A stretch of 64,000 bases of DNA from Ruegeria sp. Ofav3-42. GTDB taxonomy: Bacteria > Pseudomonadota > Alphaproteobacteria > Rhodobacterales > Rhodobacteraceae. The stretch lies in the NCBI RefSeq assembly GCF_022347725.1, contig NZ_JAKRGB010000007.1:1-64000 (forward strand), written 5' to 3'. Positions within the stretch are counted from its first letter, which is position 1. Each line of letters starts with the position of its first letter. This document shows, piece after piece, positions 20,188 to 29,500 of this stretch. The position numbers and the translations under genes are program-made. A model generated the notes under the pieces. That model saw only the letters and a list, made by a program, of their open reading frames with translations, had not been told where the DNA came from and did no database searches.

Positions 20188-20696
20188 CCGAACAACGCGC
20201 TGTTCTGGCCGGTGGCTGCTTTTGGGGCATGCAGGACCTGATCCGCAAACTGCACGGCGTTTCCCGTACTCGTGTCGGCTATACCGGTGGCGATGTGCCG
20301 AACGCGACCTATCGCAACCATGGCACTCATGCCGAAGGAATTGAGATCTGGTTTGACCCGGCACAGATCACCTATCGCGATCTGCTCGAGTTTTTCTTTC
20401 AGATCCACGACCCCACTACACTGAACCGACAGGGCAATGACCGCGGCATGAGCTACCGCTCGGCCATTTACTACGTGGACGACGCCCAGAAACAGGTGGC
20501 CGAGGACACGATTGCCGATGTGAACGCCAGTGGCATCTGGCCCGGCAAAGTCGTGACCGAGGTCGAACCCGTCGGCGATTTCTGGGACGCCGAGCCCGAG
20601 CATCAGGATTATCTGGAGCGTATCCCCAACGGATACACCTGCCACTTCCCGCGCCCGGATTGGGTTCTGCCGAAACGGTCCAGCGCAGCTGAGTGA
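20184..20696 (+). CDS. msrA: Peptide methionine-(S)-S-oxide reductase MsrA
   Basis: A 170-aa MsrA that reduces the S epimer of methionine sulfoxide. The catalytic motif [10 protein letters not shown] lies at residues 10-19, followed by the substrate region [23 protein letters not shown] and the segment [16 protein letters not shown], all diagnostic. The open frame extends upstream through msrB, but the ATG in the ATGA overlap at 20184, behind TGGAGGAA, gives the standard length. With MsrB it repairs both methionine sulfoxide epimers. Confidence 0.96.
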   Translation: MTEQRAVLAGGCFWGMQDLIRKLHGVSRTRVGYTGGDVPNATYRNHGTHAEGIEIWFDPAQITYRDLLEFFFQIHDPTTLNRQGNDRGMSYRSAIYYVDDAQKQVAEDTIADVNASGIWPGKVVTEVEPVGDFWDAEPEHQDYLERIPNGYTCHFPRPDWVLPKRSSAAE

Positions 20697-20703
20697 AATA
20701 TCT

Positions 20704-20725
20704 GGTAGCCCCGGTTGGGGCTACC
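20704..20725. terminator. Hairpin between convergent msrA and hydantoinase genes
   Basis: A perfect 9-bp stem (20704-20712 with 20717-20725) with a 4-base loop just after the msrA stop; it includes the stop codon of the convergent gene. There is no T run, so termination efficiency is uncertain. Confidence 0.5.
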
Positions 20726-22724
20726 CAACCGCCACCCGGGGCCGACCGCTGGCCTCAACGGTGACCTGCGCCTCGACAAACACGTCCTGTGCTTCGACGC
20801 GTGCGGTGCGGATGTCGCGGTCAACGACCACACGGATGTCTGATGCCCCCGCCTGCCGCACGGCACCCTCGGCCTGATCTCGCAGCACGGATTCCAACAG
20901 CGCCAAGGCCTTGTCGGATTCGCTGAAATCCTGTGGACCGTCTTCCAGATGCACCCGAAAGCGACCCTCGGACGGGGACGTCACGGTCCCGGATTTGCGC
21001 AGGGTCAGCCGACCGACCACCGCCCCGATGGCATTCGCAACACCGGCATGCTCGGGCAGGATCATCTTGCAATGCAACCGGTCCCCGACCGCGGGATAAT
21101 AGCTCGGCGCAGACGCGCCCAAGCCCACGACATCCACGTTCAACGCGGCGTCCAGCGCCAGCAAACCACGATGTTTCGCTAACCCTCTTTGCGTCAGGAC
21201 ATGCCGGGCCAGATCAGCAGACGGGATACCAAAATCGTCAGCCTCTTCCGCAAAAGCAGTCTCTAACAAGGTCAAAGAGGTCTGCTCGGTCAATTGATCC
21301 ACGATCACTTGCGCCAGCTGCTCGGGCGTGGCGGCAAGCCTGTCGCCGGTCCCAACGCGCTTGCGCGCGACCAGCTCCAGCGCTTTACGCGCGGCATCGG
21401 CATCCCATGTGTCCAGACGGCCCAGAACATGGCTGGCATCCGATGGCGTCACGCCCGAAACCTGAACGACGCCCCGGTCCACCAACCGAGACAGAGCGCC
21501 GTTTTCCATACGAGTGCGCAACAAATCACTCAGGGGCAAGACGTTTTCGCCCAACCGCTCCAACAAAGATTCTTCGCGTAATCCCAACCCTTCGGCATTG
21601 ATACCCGGAACACGGCGGGCAAACCGCGTGTCATGTTCGCCAACGGTTGTTGCGCGCAATTGCATATCCAGAACAGCGTGGACGATATCTGGTGCCTCGG
21701 CAGCGATCAGAGATACTGGTAGCACCCTCCGGGGGCCGAGGAACACACCGCCGCCTAGCCCTTCGGTCACTACGTGAACTTGGCTGTCACCCCCCAATCC
21801 ATGGGTCCGCATTGCCACAGCCTCGACCATGGTTCGGAACCCGCCAACCTGCGCGCCGGCAGGATCAATCGCGGGTTTTCCAGCCCGAATTAGCGCGACA
21901 TCGGTTGTTGTGCCGCCAATATCCGACACCAGCGCGTTCTCGACCCCTGTCAGCCAGCTTGCGCCAACGATCGAGGCCGCAGGCCCACTGAGGATGGTTT
22001 CAATCGGGCGCTCGCGCGCCTGTTCCGCGCTCATCAAAGCGCCGTCGCCGCGCACAACCATCATCGGCGCGGTGATGCCCAAGGTAAAAAGCTGATCCTG
22101 CGCGCGCCCAATCAGACGATCTATCATCCCGATCAATCGCGCATTCAGAACGGCCGTTACCGCACGCTTTGGACCATTCAACTTGGCTGAAAGCTGGTGT
22201 GAACAGGTAACCGGAGCGCCGGTTTTCTCACCAATGATACGAGCGGCCTCCAATTCATGCGCCGGGTTCCGTGTAGCGAATTGCGCGGCAACCGCAAAAC
22301 CGGAAACGTCTTTATGTGATTCCAGGAAAGCCGCGAGCGCTGCGGCGTCCAGCGGTGCCGCCTCACCTCCGGCATGGCTATGCCCGCCACCGATCACCAA
22401 CGCCGGGTCGCCCTTCAGCGCGTCCCGTAGCCCGTGCTTTTCCAGATCGGTGTCCTTGAACCCGATATACACCAGTGCAACGCGGCCGCCCTGCCCTTCG
22501 ACCAGTGCATTGGTCGCCAGCGTGGTCGACAAAGACGCCATCGAGATCTGATCGGGTCCCACCTGCGCCTGATCCAACACCGCCGAGATCGCCTTGCCGA
22601 CGCCGATAGCCAGATCGGCCCGCGTGGTCAAGGACTTGGCCGAGGCGATCACCTCTTTCTCGTCCCGGATCAGCACCGCATCCGTGTAGGTTCCACCCGT
22701 ATCCACCCCCAAAGCCAACGCCAT
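20721..22724 (-). CDS. Hydantoinase/oxoprolinase family protein (HyuA-type)
   Basis: A 667-aa protein of the HyuA/oxoprolinase-A family, ATP-dependent enzymes that open cyclic amides. The N-terminal ATPase-like motif is GVDTGGTYTDAVLIRD and the second phosphate loop LVSDIGGTTTDVALI, with MRTHGLGGDSQ after it. A HyuB partner, found beside many HyuA genes, is absent here. The start at 22724 is set by GGAAGGAG; the frame extends another 24 codons upstream without similarity. The substrate is unknown: hydantoin, oxoproline or, in related acetone-carboxylase-like proteins, other substrates are possible. Confidence 0.87.
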   Translation of the reverse strand: MALALGVDTGGTYTDAVLIRDEKEVIASAKSLTTRADLAIGVGKAISAVLDQAQVGPDQISMASLSTTLATNALVEGQGGRVALVYIGFKDTDLEKHGLRDALKGDPALVIGGGHSHAGGEAAPLDAAALAAFLESHKDVSGFAVAAQFATRNPAHELEAARIIGEKTGAPVTCSHQLSAKLNGPKRAVTAVLNARLIGMIDRLIGRAQDQLFTLGITAPMMVVRGDGALMSAEQARERPIETILSGPAASIVGASWLTGVENALVSDIGGTTTDVALIRAGKPAIDPAGAQVGGFRTMVEAVAMRTHGLGGDSQVHVVTEGLGGGVFLGPRRVLPVSLIAAEAPDIVHAVLDMQLRATTVGEHDTRFARRVPGINAEGLGLREESLLERLGENVLPLSDLLRTRMENGALSRLVDRGVVQVSGVTPSDASHVLGRLDTWDADAARKALELVARKRVGTGDRLAATPEQLAQVIVDQLTEQTSLTLLETAFAEEADDFGIPSADLARHVLTQRGLAKHRGLLALDAALNVDVVGLGASAPSYYPAVGDRLHCKMILPEHAGVANAIGAVVGRLTLRKSGTVTSPSEGRFRVHLEDGPQDFSESDKALALLESVLRDQAEGAVRQAGASDIRVVVDRDIRTARVEAQDVFVEAQVTVEASGRPRVAVG

Positions 22725-22796
22725 CGGGATCTCCTTCCTGTTCGCTGAGCACGGGTGTAGCGGTTTGGACCGACACGTCCAGCCTGTTTGCGGCAC

Positions 22797-23834
22797 TTAT
22801 GGCAATCGTTTCACCGCCCAGCGCGCCGCATCAGCCACCGTCGGGTCGGGATCATTGGTCAGCGACTGCGCCACGGGCTTCAGATCGGGCCGCTGTGCGT
22901 TGCCGATGGCGTACAGCACGTTGCGCACAAACCGGTCCCGGCCGATCCGCTTGATGGGCGAGCCCGAAAACTTCGCCCGAAACGCTGCATCATCCAACAC
23001 CGCCAGTTCCGCCAAGGCAGGCGCCTTCAGATCATCGCGGGCGGCATAGCGTATATCGCTCGCAGCAACGGCAAACTTGTTCCACGGGCACGCGGCCAGA
23101 CAATCGTCACATCCATAGATCCGGTTTCCCAGCTTCGGGCGCAGCTCTTCGTCCACGGGTCCTTTGTGCTCGATCGTCAGATAGGAAATGCAGCGCCGCG
23201 CATCCAACTGATACGGCGCGGGAAAAGCGTCTGTTGGACACGCATCCAGACAGGCCCGACACTTCCCGCAATGATCCGTTTCCGCCATATCGGCGGGCAG
23301 ATCCAAAGTGGTGAAAACAGACCCTATAAAGGCCCAATTTCCCCAATCGCGACTGACCAGATTGGTGTGCTTCCCCTGCCACCCCAAACCCGCAGCATGA
23401 CCCAATGCCTTTTCCGGAACGGGCGCGGTATCGACAAAAACCTTCACTTCTCCACCCGCTTCGGCAATCAACCAGCGGGCCAGGCGTTTCAGCCGCTTCT
23501 TGACCAGATCGTGGTAATCTTTGTTCTGCGCATAGACGGATATCGCCGCCTTGTCGGGATGTCGCAGAACTTCGGTCGGATCATGCTCGGGCGTATAGCT
23601 TTCGGCCAGCATGATCACAGACCGGGCCTCGGGCCACAGCGCCGCCGGATCGCCACGCCAGTGGGTCCGTTCGGCCATCCACGCCATTTGCCCGTGGTGT
23701 CCTGCTTCCAGAAACGCCTCTAACCGAGGCGGTACTTCGGGTACGTCCCATGGGCGACACACCCGGCAGGAAACGAATCCTTCGCCCAGCGCCTGTACCA
23801 CCAGTTTTTCCTTTAAACCCGATCCGTTCTTCAT
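22797..23834 (-). CDS. queG: Epoxyqueuosine reductase QueG
   Basis: A 345-aa cobalamin-dependent iron-sulfur enzyme that performs the last step of queuosine synthesis in tRNA. Two ferredoxin-type clusters are visible: [16 protein letters not shown] and [13 protein letters not shown]. Upstream lie the QueG motifs HHGQMAWM and [25 protein letters not shown] (split), and a C-terminal HEAT-like segment. ATG at 23834 gives the normal family start ([20 protein letters not shown]); an upstream in-frame ATG at 23870 adds twelve residues without match. Same direction as the GST gene, separated by two hairpins. Confidence 0.94.
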   Translation of the reverse strand: MKNGSGLKEKLVVQALGEGFVSCRVCRPWDVPEVPPRLEAFLEAGHHGQMAWMAERTHWRGDPAALWPEARSVIMLAESYTPEHDPTEVLRHPDKAAISVYAQNKDYHDLVKKRLKRLARWLIAEAGGEVKVFVDTAPVPEKALGHAAGLGWQGKHTNLVSRDWGNWAFIGSVFTTLDLPADMAETDHCGKCRACLDACPTDAFPAPYQLDARRCISYLTIEHKGPVDEELRPKLGNRIYGCDDCLAACPWNKFAVAASDIRYAARDDLKAPALAELAVLDDAAFRAKFSGSPIKRIGRDRFVRNVLYAIGNAQRPDLKPVAQSLTNDPDPTVADAARWAVKRLP

Positions 23835-23861
23835 CTGGCCCAAAATACCTTCGGGGGTGAA

Positions 23862-23898
23862 TTGGCCCAAGGGGCCAAGAGGGGGCAGACAGCCCCCT
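23862..23898. terminator. Two tandem GC hairpins between GST and queG
   Basis: Perfect 7-bp stems at 23862-23868/23872-23878 and 23880-23886/23892-23898. They lie just downstream of the GST stop codon on the minus strand and upstream of queG. No T run follows, so they may attenuate rather than end transcription. Confidence 0.35.
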
Positions 23899-23908
23899 CA
23901 ACACCCTA

Positions 23909-24574
23909 TCAGAAATCCAGATCGGCGTAATGGGGCGGAGGCCGGAACCCCGGCACCTGATCTGCGAGGATCGACCGGAACGCGGGCCGCGACTTGATCT
24001 TTGCGTACCAGTCCTTGACCGCCTGAGAGCGGTTCCAATCCACGTCCGAGATATAATCCAGCGCCGACAAATGCGCAGCAGCCGCAAAATCCGCGAGCGA
24101 CATCTGATCCCCGGCCAACCAACGGCGATGATCCAGCAACCATGCCATGTAGTCCAGATGATACTTGATCGCCTTTGCCCCGGCTTTGACATTTTTGCTG
24201 TCCGGGTAGCCCTGCCCGGTCACTTTCTTGTTCACCCGCTCATACAGAAGTTTCGAGGTTACCTCGTGATGGAACTTGTCATCGAACCACCCTACCAGAC
24301 GCCGCACTTCGTACCTTGCTTCGGGTGATTTTGGCATCAGCGGGGGCTCGGGCCGCGTTTCCTCGATGTATTCACAAATAGCCGCGCTCTCTGCCATGAC
24401 CTGCCCGTCCAGCCGCAGAACCGGTACTTTTCCGGCCGGGTTGCGGCGCAGGAAATCGGGGTCCTGTTCCCAGTATCGTTCCTCGACCAGCTCAACTTCG
24501 ATCTTTTTTTCCGCCAGCGACAGGCGCACCTTGCGGCAGTACGGGGACAGGGGAACGTGAAACAGACGCGCCAT
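23909..24574 (-). CDS. Glutathione S-transferase family protein
   Basis: A 221-aa GST. The N-terminal thioredoxin-like domain (residues 1-80) has the start LFHVPLSPYCRKVRLSLAEKK, with the SPYCRKVR catalytic-site motif, the cis-proline segment GKVPVLRLDG and the glutathione-binding ESAAICEYIEE. The all-helical C-terminal domain (about 90-215) has the LAGDQMSLADFAAAAHLSAL motif with the N-capping Asp. The substrate is unknown. ATG at 24574 fits this alignment; the longer open frame runs into the antisense of mtgA. Confidence 0.93.
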   Translation of the reverse strand: MARLFHVPLSPYCRKVRLSLAEKKIEVELVEERYWEQDPDFLRRNPAGKVPVLRLDGQVMAESAAICEYIEETRPEPPLMPKSPEARYEVRRLVGWFDDKFHHEVTSKLLYERVNKKVTGQGYPDSKNVKAGAKAIKYHLDYMAWLLDHRRWLAGDQMSLADFAAAAHLSALDYISDVDWNRSQAVKDWYAKIKSRPAFRSILADQVPGFRPPPHYADLDF

Positions 24575-24632
24575 GGGCTTCCAATCGGAACAGTGAATAC
24601 CCCCCAGCTTTAGCCTTGAGGGGCCTGGGGTT

Positions 24633-25367
24633 TCAATCCTCGAAACAATCCGCGCGACCATCTGCGCGGATGGTGGCCGCTCCGTCCAGAATGGCTGCCG
24701 CCCGGCGGCGGGTACGCACCGAGGGGTCCGTGACCGATCTGTTACGCGGAGACGGCAGGATTGCCGCCAGCCGCGCCGCTTGCACCGGAGATATATTGGC
24801 CGCGCTGACACCGTAATAGCGCTGTGCCGCGGCCTCGACCCCGAACACCCCCTGACCGGTTTCGGCAACGTTCAGATAGACCTCGAGGATTCGCTGCTTG
24901 CTCCAGAAAATTTCGACCACAGGCGTGATCGATGTCTCGAGCGCTTTTCGTATCCAACTACGCCCCTGCCACAGGAACACGTTCTTCACCACCTGCTGGG
25001 TTATGGTCGAAGCGCCCCGATTGCCTCCGTCTTCCAGTGCATCACGGATTGCTTCGACATCGAACCCCCAGTGCAGACAGAAATTCGCATCCTCAGCCGC
25101 CACAACAGATCGCGCCATGATCGGAGAAATCTCTTCGATCGGCATCCAATCCCGCTCAACCTTGCCCAGACGGCGCCACTCGGACCAGATCGTATGGGTC
25201 ACCGGCGGATTGATCACCGAATAGAGTAAGATCAGACCAACGACAAAAACCACGGCACCCAAAGCCACGCGAACCGCCCAGAGGCGCAGCCGCGGGACAA
25301 GTGATTTCCTAGTTTTTGACGCCTTGCTTTTTTTACTGCTCGACTTGCGCGCTGCTTTTTTTGCCAT
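24633..25367 (-). CDS. mtgA: Monofunctional biosynthetic peptidoglycan transglycosylase
   Basis: A 244-aa glycosyltransferase-51 protein that polymerises lipid II into glycan strands. A basic N-terminus (KKAARKSSSKKSKASK) precedes one membrane anchor (about residues 32-55). The catalytic region VVAAEDANFCLHWGFD contains the first Glu, and GASTITQQVVKNVFLW and ILEVYLNVAETGQGVFGVEAA follow with the second. There is no transpeptidase domain, hence the monofunctional assignment. Located between the GST and Hint-domain genes, same strand, 39 bases from the latter. Confidence 0.94.
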   Translation of the reverse strand: MAKKAARKSSSKKSKASKTRKSLVPRLRLWAVRVALGAVVFVVGLILLYSVINPPVTHTIWSEWRRLGKVERDWMPIEEISPIMARSVVAAEDANFCLHWGFDVEAIRDALEDGGNRGASTITQQVVKNVFLWQGRSWIRKALETSITPVVEIFWSKQRILEVYLNVAETGQGVFGVEAAAQRYYGVSAANISPVQAARLAAILPSPRNRSVTDPSVRTRRRAAAILDGAATIRADGRADCFED

Positions 25368-25406
25368 GCTGTTGCTATACGACGCGGCGATCGGGTTTGG
25401 AACGGA

Positions 25407-26357
25407 TTAAATCACGATTGCCCGCGCCTCGCGCGGACGCACAACCGGCCGGGCGGTTTCCGGCAAAGTAGGACGACGGCGACCCAGTTCCGGGAACAGG
25501 CGCAGAACCTCGGCCTGAACATCCTTGTCCGCCTGCGAAATTGCGTGACCCGGATAGTAGCTTTCGCTTTTCGCCCCATTGGCCGTAACGATCTCATGCT
25601 TCGAGAACAGCAGGTGAATATATTCGACCTGTCCGCCTTCCACGCGGGTGACGGTGTCGCCGTTGACCAGGCAATGGGCTGCGATCAACACCTCGGAATG
25701 GCCAAACAGGAAGGGGGCACGCCAATCTTCGACCAACATCCTGTGTTGCGGCGAAACCACCAGAGGGCGGCTTAGCCCCAAAACCCCGGCGTCGAACCTG
25801 ATGGGGGCCAGCTTGCCCGTCGCCTCAACCGTCGTGCGGCCGATCCAAAGCAGGGGCCGGGGGCCGTTATCAGCTGTCAAAACCTGATCTCCGGGTTTCA
25901 GGTCCTCGACAGCGCGGGGGCCATCGGGGGTGTCGATCAGTGTTCCGGGCGTAAAACAAGGCGGGCCGAGATCGCCATTACCGATATCGACCGAACCGAA
26001 GGAATCCCCGGAATCGCTGACATCCGTGAAGGACGAGCTGACGAACGTTCCATTCTGCAGCACCTGGTCCCCATCGGGCGTAAAGACCCTGCGCCCGTCG
26101 GCCAGATAGAATGTGACCCCGGAATAGGTCACCTGGGTCCCGTTACTAAGTTCGATCGTCACCATGTCGTTGAAGAAAGTCGATGTGATGTCAGACCCAT
26201 CGACCGAGTCGTCATTCAGCCTGTTGATCAGGCCATCATCGTTCTGATCCACGATATCCAAAGACTGGACCGTCAGCGGTGTCCCAACAACCGTGCCGTT
26301 GTTGCCGGGGTTCGCCGGATCCAGCTCAAAGAACTGATCTTTATAGGTCGTAGGCAT
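25407..26357 (-). CDS. Hint-domain protein (Hedgehog/intein-like)
   Basis: A 316-aa protein. Residues 1-130 are Asp/Asn/Gly/Thr-rich with IDVxD-type loops (DIVDQNDDGLINRLNDDSVDGSD), resembling calcium-binding extracellular domains. From about residue 133 a Hint domain follows: it starts CFTPGTLIDTPDG, has VEDLKPGDQVLTADNGP and the block LVVSPQHRMLV, and ends near the VEYIHLLFSKHEIVTANG segment. Hint domains cleave themselves at the N-terminal Cys; in roseobacters they are frequent in secreted RTX-like proteins. No signal peptide is visible, so export, if any, would be by a type I-like route. Biological role unknown. Confidence 0.82.
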   Translation of the reverse strand: MPTTYKDQFFELDPANPGNNGTVVGTPLTVQSLDIVDQNDDGLINRLNDDSVDGSDITSTFFNDMVTIELSNGTQVTYSGVTFYLADGRRVFTPDGDQVLQNGTFVSSSFTDVSDSGDSFGSVDIGNGDLGPPCFTPGTLIDTPDGPRAVEDLKPGDQVLTADNGPRPLLWIGRTTVEATGKLAPIRFDAGVLGLSRPLVVSPQHRMLVEDWRAPFLFGHSEVLIAAHCLVNGDTVTRVEGGQVEYIHLLFSKHEIVTANGAKSESYYPGHAISQADKDVQAEVLRLFPELGRRRPTLPETARPVVRPREARAIVI

Positions 26358-26486
26358 GCGCCTGCTCCTGCCTGCTCATCACGCTGGGGTGCAGTTTGGC
26401 TGCAAATCCCGAAAAATTTATGGCATTAGCTGGGCGCGAATTGCGTAATAACGCAATAAACTAGCGGAATTTGCCAAAAAATAGAT

Positions 26487-26520
26487 GAAACCCGCGTGTT
26501 TCTGGTAACACGCGGGTTTC
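26487..26520 (-). terminator. Rho-independent terminator of the glutamate synthase operon
   Basis: A perfect 14-bp stem (26487-26500 with 26507-26520), 6-base loop, then a T-rich run on the minus strand. It lies 25 bases past the gltB stop codon. Confidence 0.93.
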
Positions 26521-26544
26521 TTTGATCAGAGGTCGCCGGACCGA

Positions 26545-29500
26545 TTATTCCGCCGGGACAGCGGCCGCCTCCGCGGTCAGAGGGTGGCTGAGCTTGTTCA
26601 GCATCTCTTTCGGGCAGACCTGCAGGAAATTGGCTTTTTCGACATCCCAATGCTGCAGGATGTCGGCGGCCTTGCGGCTGTAGGTTTCAGCCTGATGCGT
26701 TTCGATCAGGGATTTCAGCTGCTCTTCCCAATGGTCCACAGACACTGGGCAGGTCACCAGGGTTTCCATGTTCATCAGCGCTTCGGCCTTGCCTTCGGGG
26801 TCGTACAGATAGGCCATACCGCCCGTCATACCCGCGCCAAAGTTCGCGCCGATATCCCCAAGGATGACCGCAACACCGCCGGTCATGTATTCGCACCCGT
26901 TCGAACCGCAGCCCTCGATCACCACAGTGGCGCCCGAGTTCCGCACCGCGAACCGTTCGCCAGCGCGGCCGGCGGCGAACAGGTGGCCGTCGGTTGCGCC
27001 GTAAAGGACGGTGTTGCCGATAATGGTATTCTCATCCGCTTTCAGCGGGCTGACCTGCGGCGGGCGCACGACGATCATACCGCCCGACAGCCCCTTGCCG
27101 ACGTAATCGTTCGCATCCCCCGACACTTCCAGTTTCAGACCCGGAGCCGCAAAGGCCCCCAGCGACTGACCGGCCGAGCCTTGCAGTTTCACATGCAGGT
27201 GGTCCGGCTGGAACGTGTTCCTCATGCCAAAGTTCTGCACGATATGGCTGGAGACACGGGTGCCCACAGTCCGATGCGTATTTTGGATCGCGTAAGACAG
27301 CTGCATCTTTTCGCCGTCTTTCAGGAACCGCGCCGCATCGCGCACGATTTCGGCATCCAGCGTATCCGGCACCGCATTCCGATCCTTGTCACGGTTGTAG
27401 ACGATGTCATGCGCACCATCGACCGTGATCAGCAGCGGGTTGAGGTCCAGATCGTCCAGATGTGCCGAACCACGGCTGACCTGAGCCAGCAGATCTGCCC
27501 GGCCGATGATTTCATCAATCGACCGCGCACCCAGGCTGGCAAGCAGTTCACGCACTTCCTGCGCATAGAAAGTGATCAGGTTCACCACCTTGTCCGCATT
27601 GCCGGTGAACTTGGCGCGCAGGGATTCGTCCTGTGTACAAACACCAACCGGGCAAGTGTTGGACTGGCACTGACGCACCATGATGCAACCCATCGCGATC
27701 AGGGCGGCGGTGCCGATGCCGTATTCCTCGGCCCCCATCATCGCCGCCATGACAATGTCACGACCGGTCCGCAGCCCACCATCAGTCCGCAGAGTGATGC
27801 GATCCCGCAGGTTGTTCATCGCCAGAACCTGATGCGCCTCGGTCAGACCCATCTCCCACGGCAGGCCAGCGTATTTGATGCTGGTTGCGGGAGACGCGCC
27901 CGTGCCACCATTATGGCCCGAGATCAGGATCACATCCGCCTTTGCCTTGGCGACACCAGCGGCAATCGTGCCAACGCCAGAAGACGCGACCAGTTTTACC
28001 GTCACCTTGCAGCGCGGGTTGATCTGCTTCAGGTCATAGATCAGCTGCGCCAGATCCTCGATCGAGTAGATATCGTGATGCGGTGGCGGCGAGATCAGGG
28101 TCACACCCTTGGTCGAGTGCCGCAGGCGCGCAATCAGGTCGGTGACCTTCATGCCCGGCAGCTGACCGCCTTCACCGGGTTTCGCGCCCTGGGCTACCTT
28201 GATCTCCAGCTCTTCACACTGGTTCAGGTATTCGGCGGTCACACCGAACCGGCCCGAGGCCACCTGCTTGATCTTGGCGGACGGGTTGTCTCCGTTTGGT
28301 TCCGGCACAAAGTGCGCGGGGTCTTCACCGCCCTCGCCCGAATCCGATTTCGCGCCGATCCGGTTCATCGCCACGTTCAGCGTCTTATGCGCCTCGGGGC
28401 TCAGCGCACCCAGCGACATGCCCGGCGTGACAAATCTTTTGCGGATCGAGGTGATCGACTCGACCTCTTCGATCGGGACCGGCTTGCCCAGCGGTTTGAA
28501 ATCCATCAGGTCGCGCAGATGGATCGGCGGGTTCGACTGCATCTTAGCCGAATACTGCTTCCACAGCTCGTACGAGGCGCGGTTGCAGGCCATCTGCATC
28601 ATATGCATCGAGGTCGCTTCCCACGCGTGGGTCTCACCCGATTTGCGCGCCTTGTAGAAACCACCAATGGGCAGCACATCCAGACCGCTATCCCAGCCTT
28701 TGGCGTGGATTTCTTCAAGCTTGGTCTGAATACCGGTCACACCGATACCCGAAATCCGGCTGGTCATGCCCGGGAAGTATTCCGCGACCATTGCCCGGCT
28801 AAGGCCCACGGCCTCAAAGTTCAGACCGCCGCGATAGGACGAGATCACCGAAATGCCCATCTTGGCCATGATCTTCAGCAGGCCCTGGTCAATCGCCTCG
28901 CGATAACGGGCAACGTTTTCGGTCAACGTGCCGTCCAGCAGGCCGCGATTAATGCGGTCGGCAAGCGAGTCTTCAGCCAGATAGGCGTTCACCACGGTCG
29001 CACCGCATCCGATCAATACCGCAAAGTAATGCGGATCGACACATTCAGCCGACCGCACGTTCAGCGAGCAGAAGGTCCGAAGGCCCTGACGCGTCAGATG
29101 CGAGTGTACTGCGCTGGTTGCCAGGATCATCGGCATCGCAACCCGGCCTTCGCCCGAGTGCATGTCCGTCAGCACCAGATGCCCCGCGCCCGAGCGCACA
29201 GCCTCTTCTGCTTCGGCTCTAACACGGGCCAAGGCGGCGCTTAGTGCGCCTTGACCGGGTTCGAAACTACAGTCGATCTCCGCCAGCGGCGCATCAAAGG
29301 TTTCGACCAGCTTGTCCCATTGCGCATTACCGACGAAGGGACTTTCCAGAACCACGATCTCGGTCTGGCTGCTGTCTTCATCCAGCACGTTCTTGAGGTT
29401 TGCGAACCGCGTTTTCAGCGACATCACGCGATATTCACGCAAAGAGTCGATCGGCGGGTTGGTCACCTGGCTGAAATTCTGTCGGAAGAAATGGCTGAGC

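Noticed and set aside
19594-20364. Long upstream extension of the glutathione peroxidase frame
   Set aside because: It runs antisense to msrB-msrA; the signal peptide and AGGAGG at 19593 show the real start.
26584-29244. An 886-codon plus-strand open frame
   Set aside because: It is exactly antisense to gltB, is His/Arg/Gln-rich and shows no known domain. Such shadows are common in GC-rich genes.
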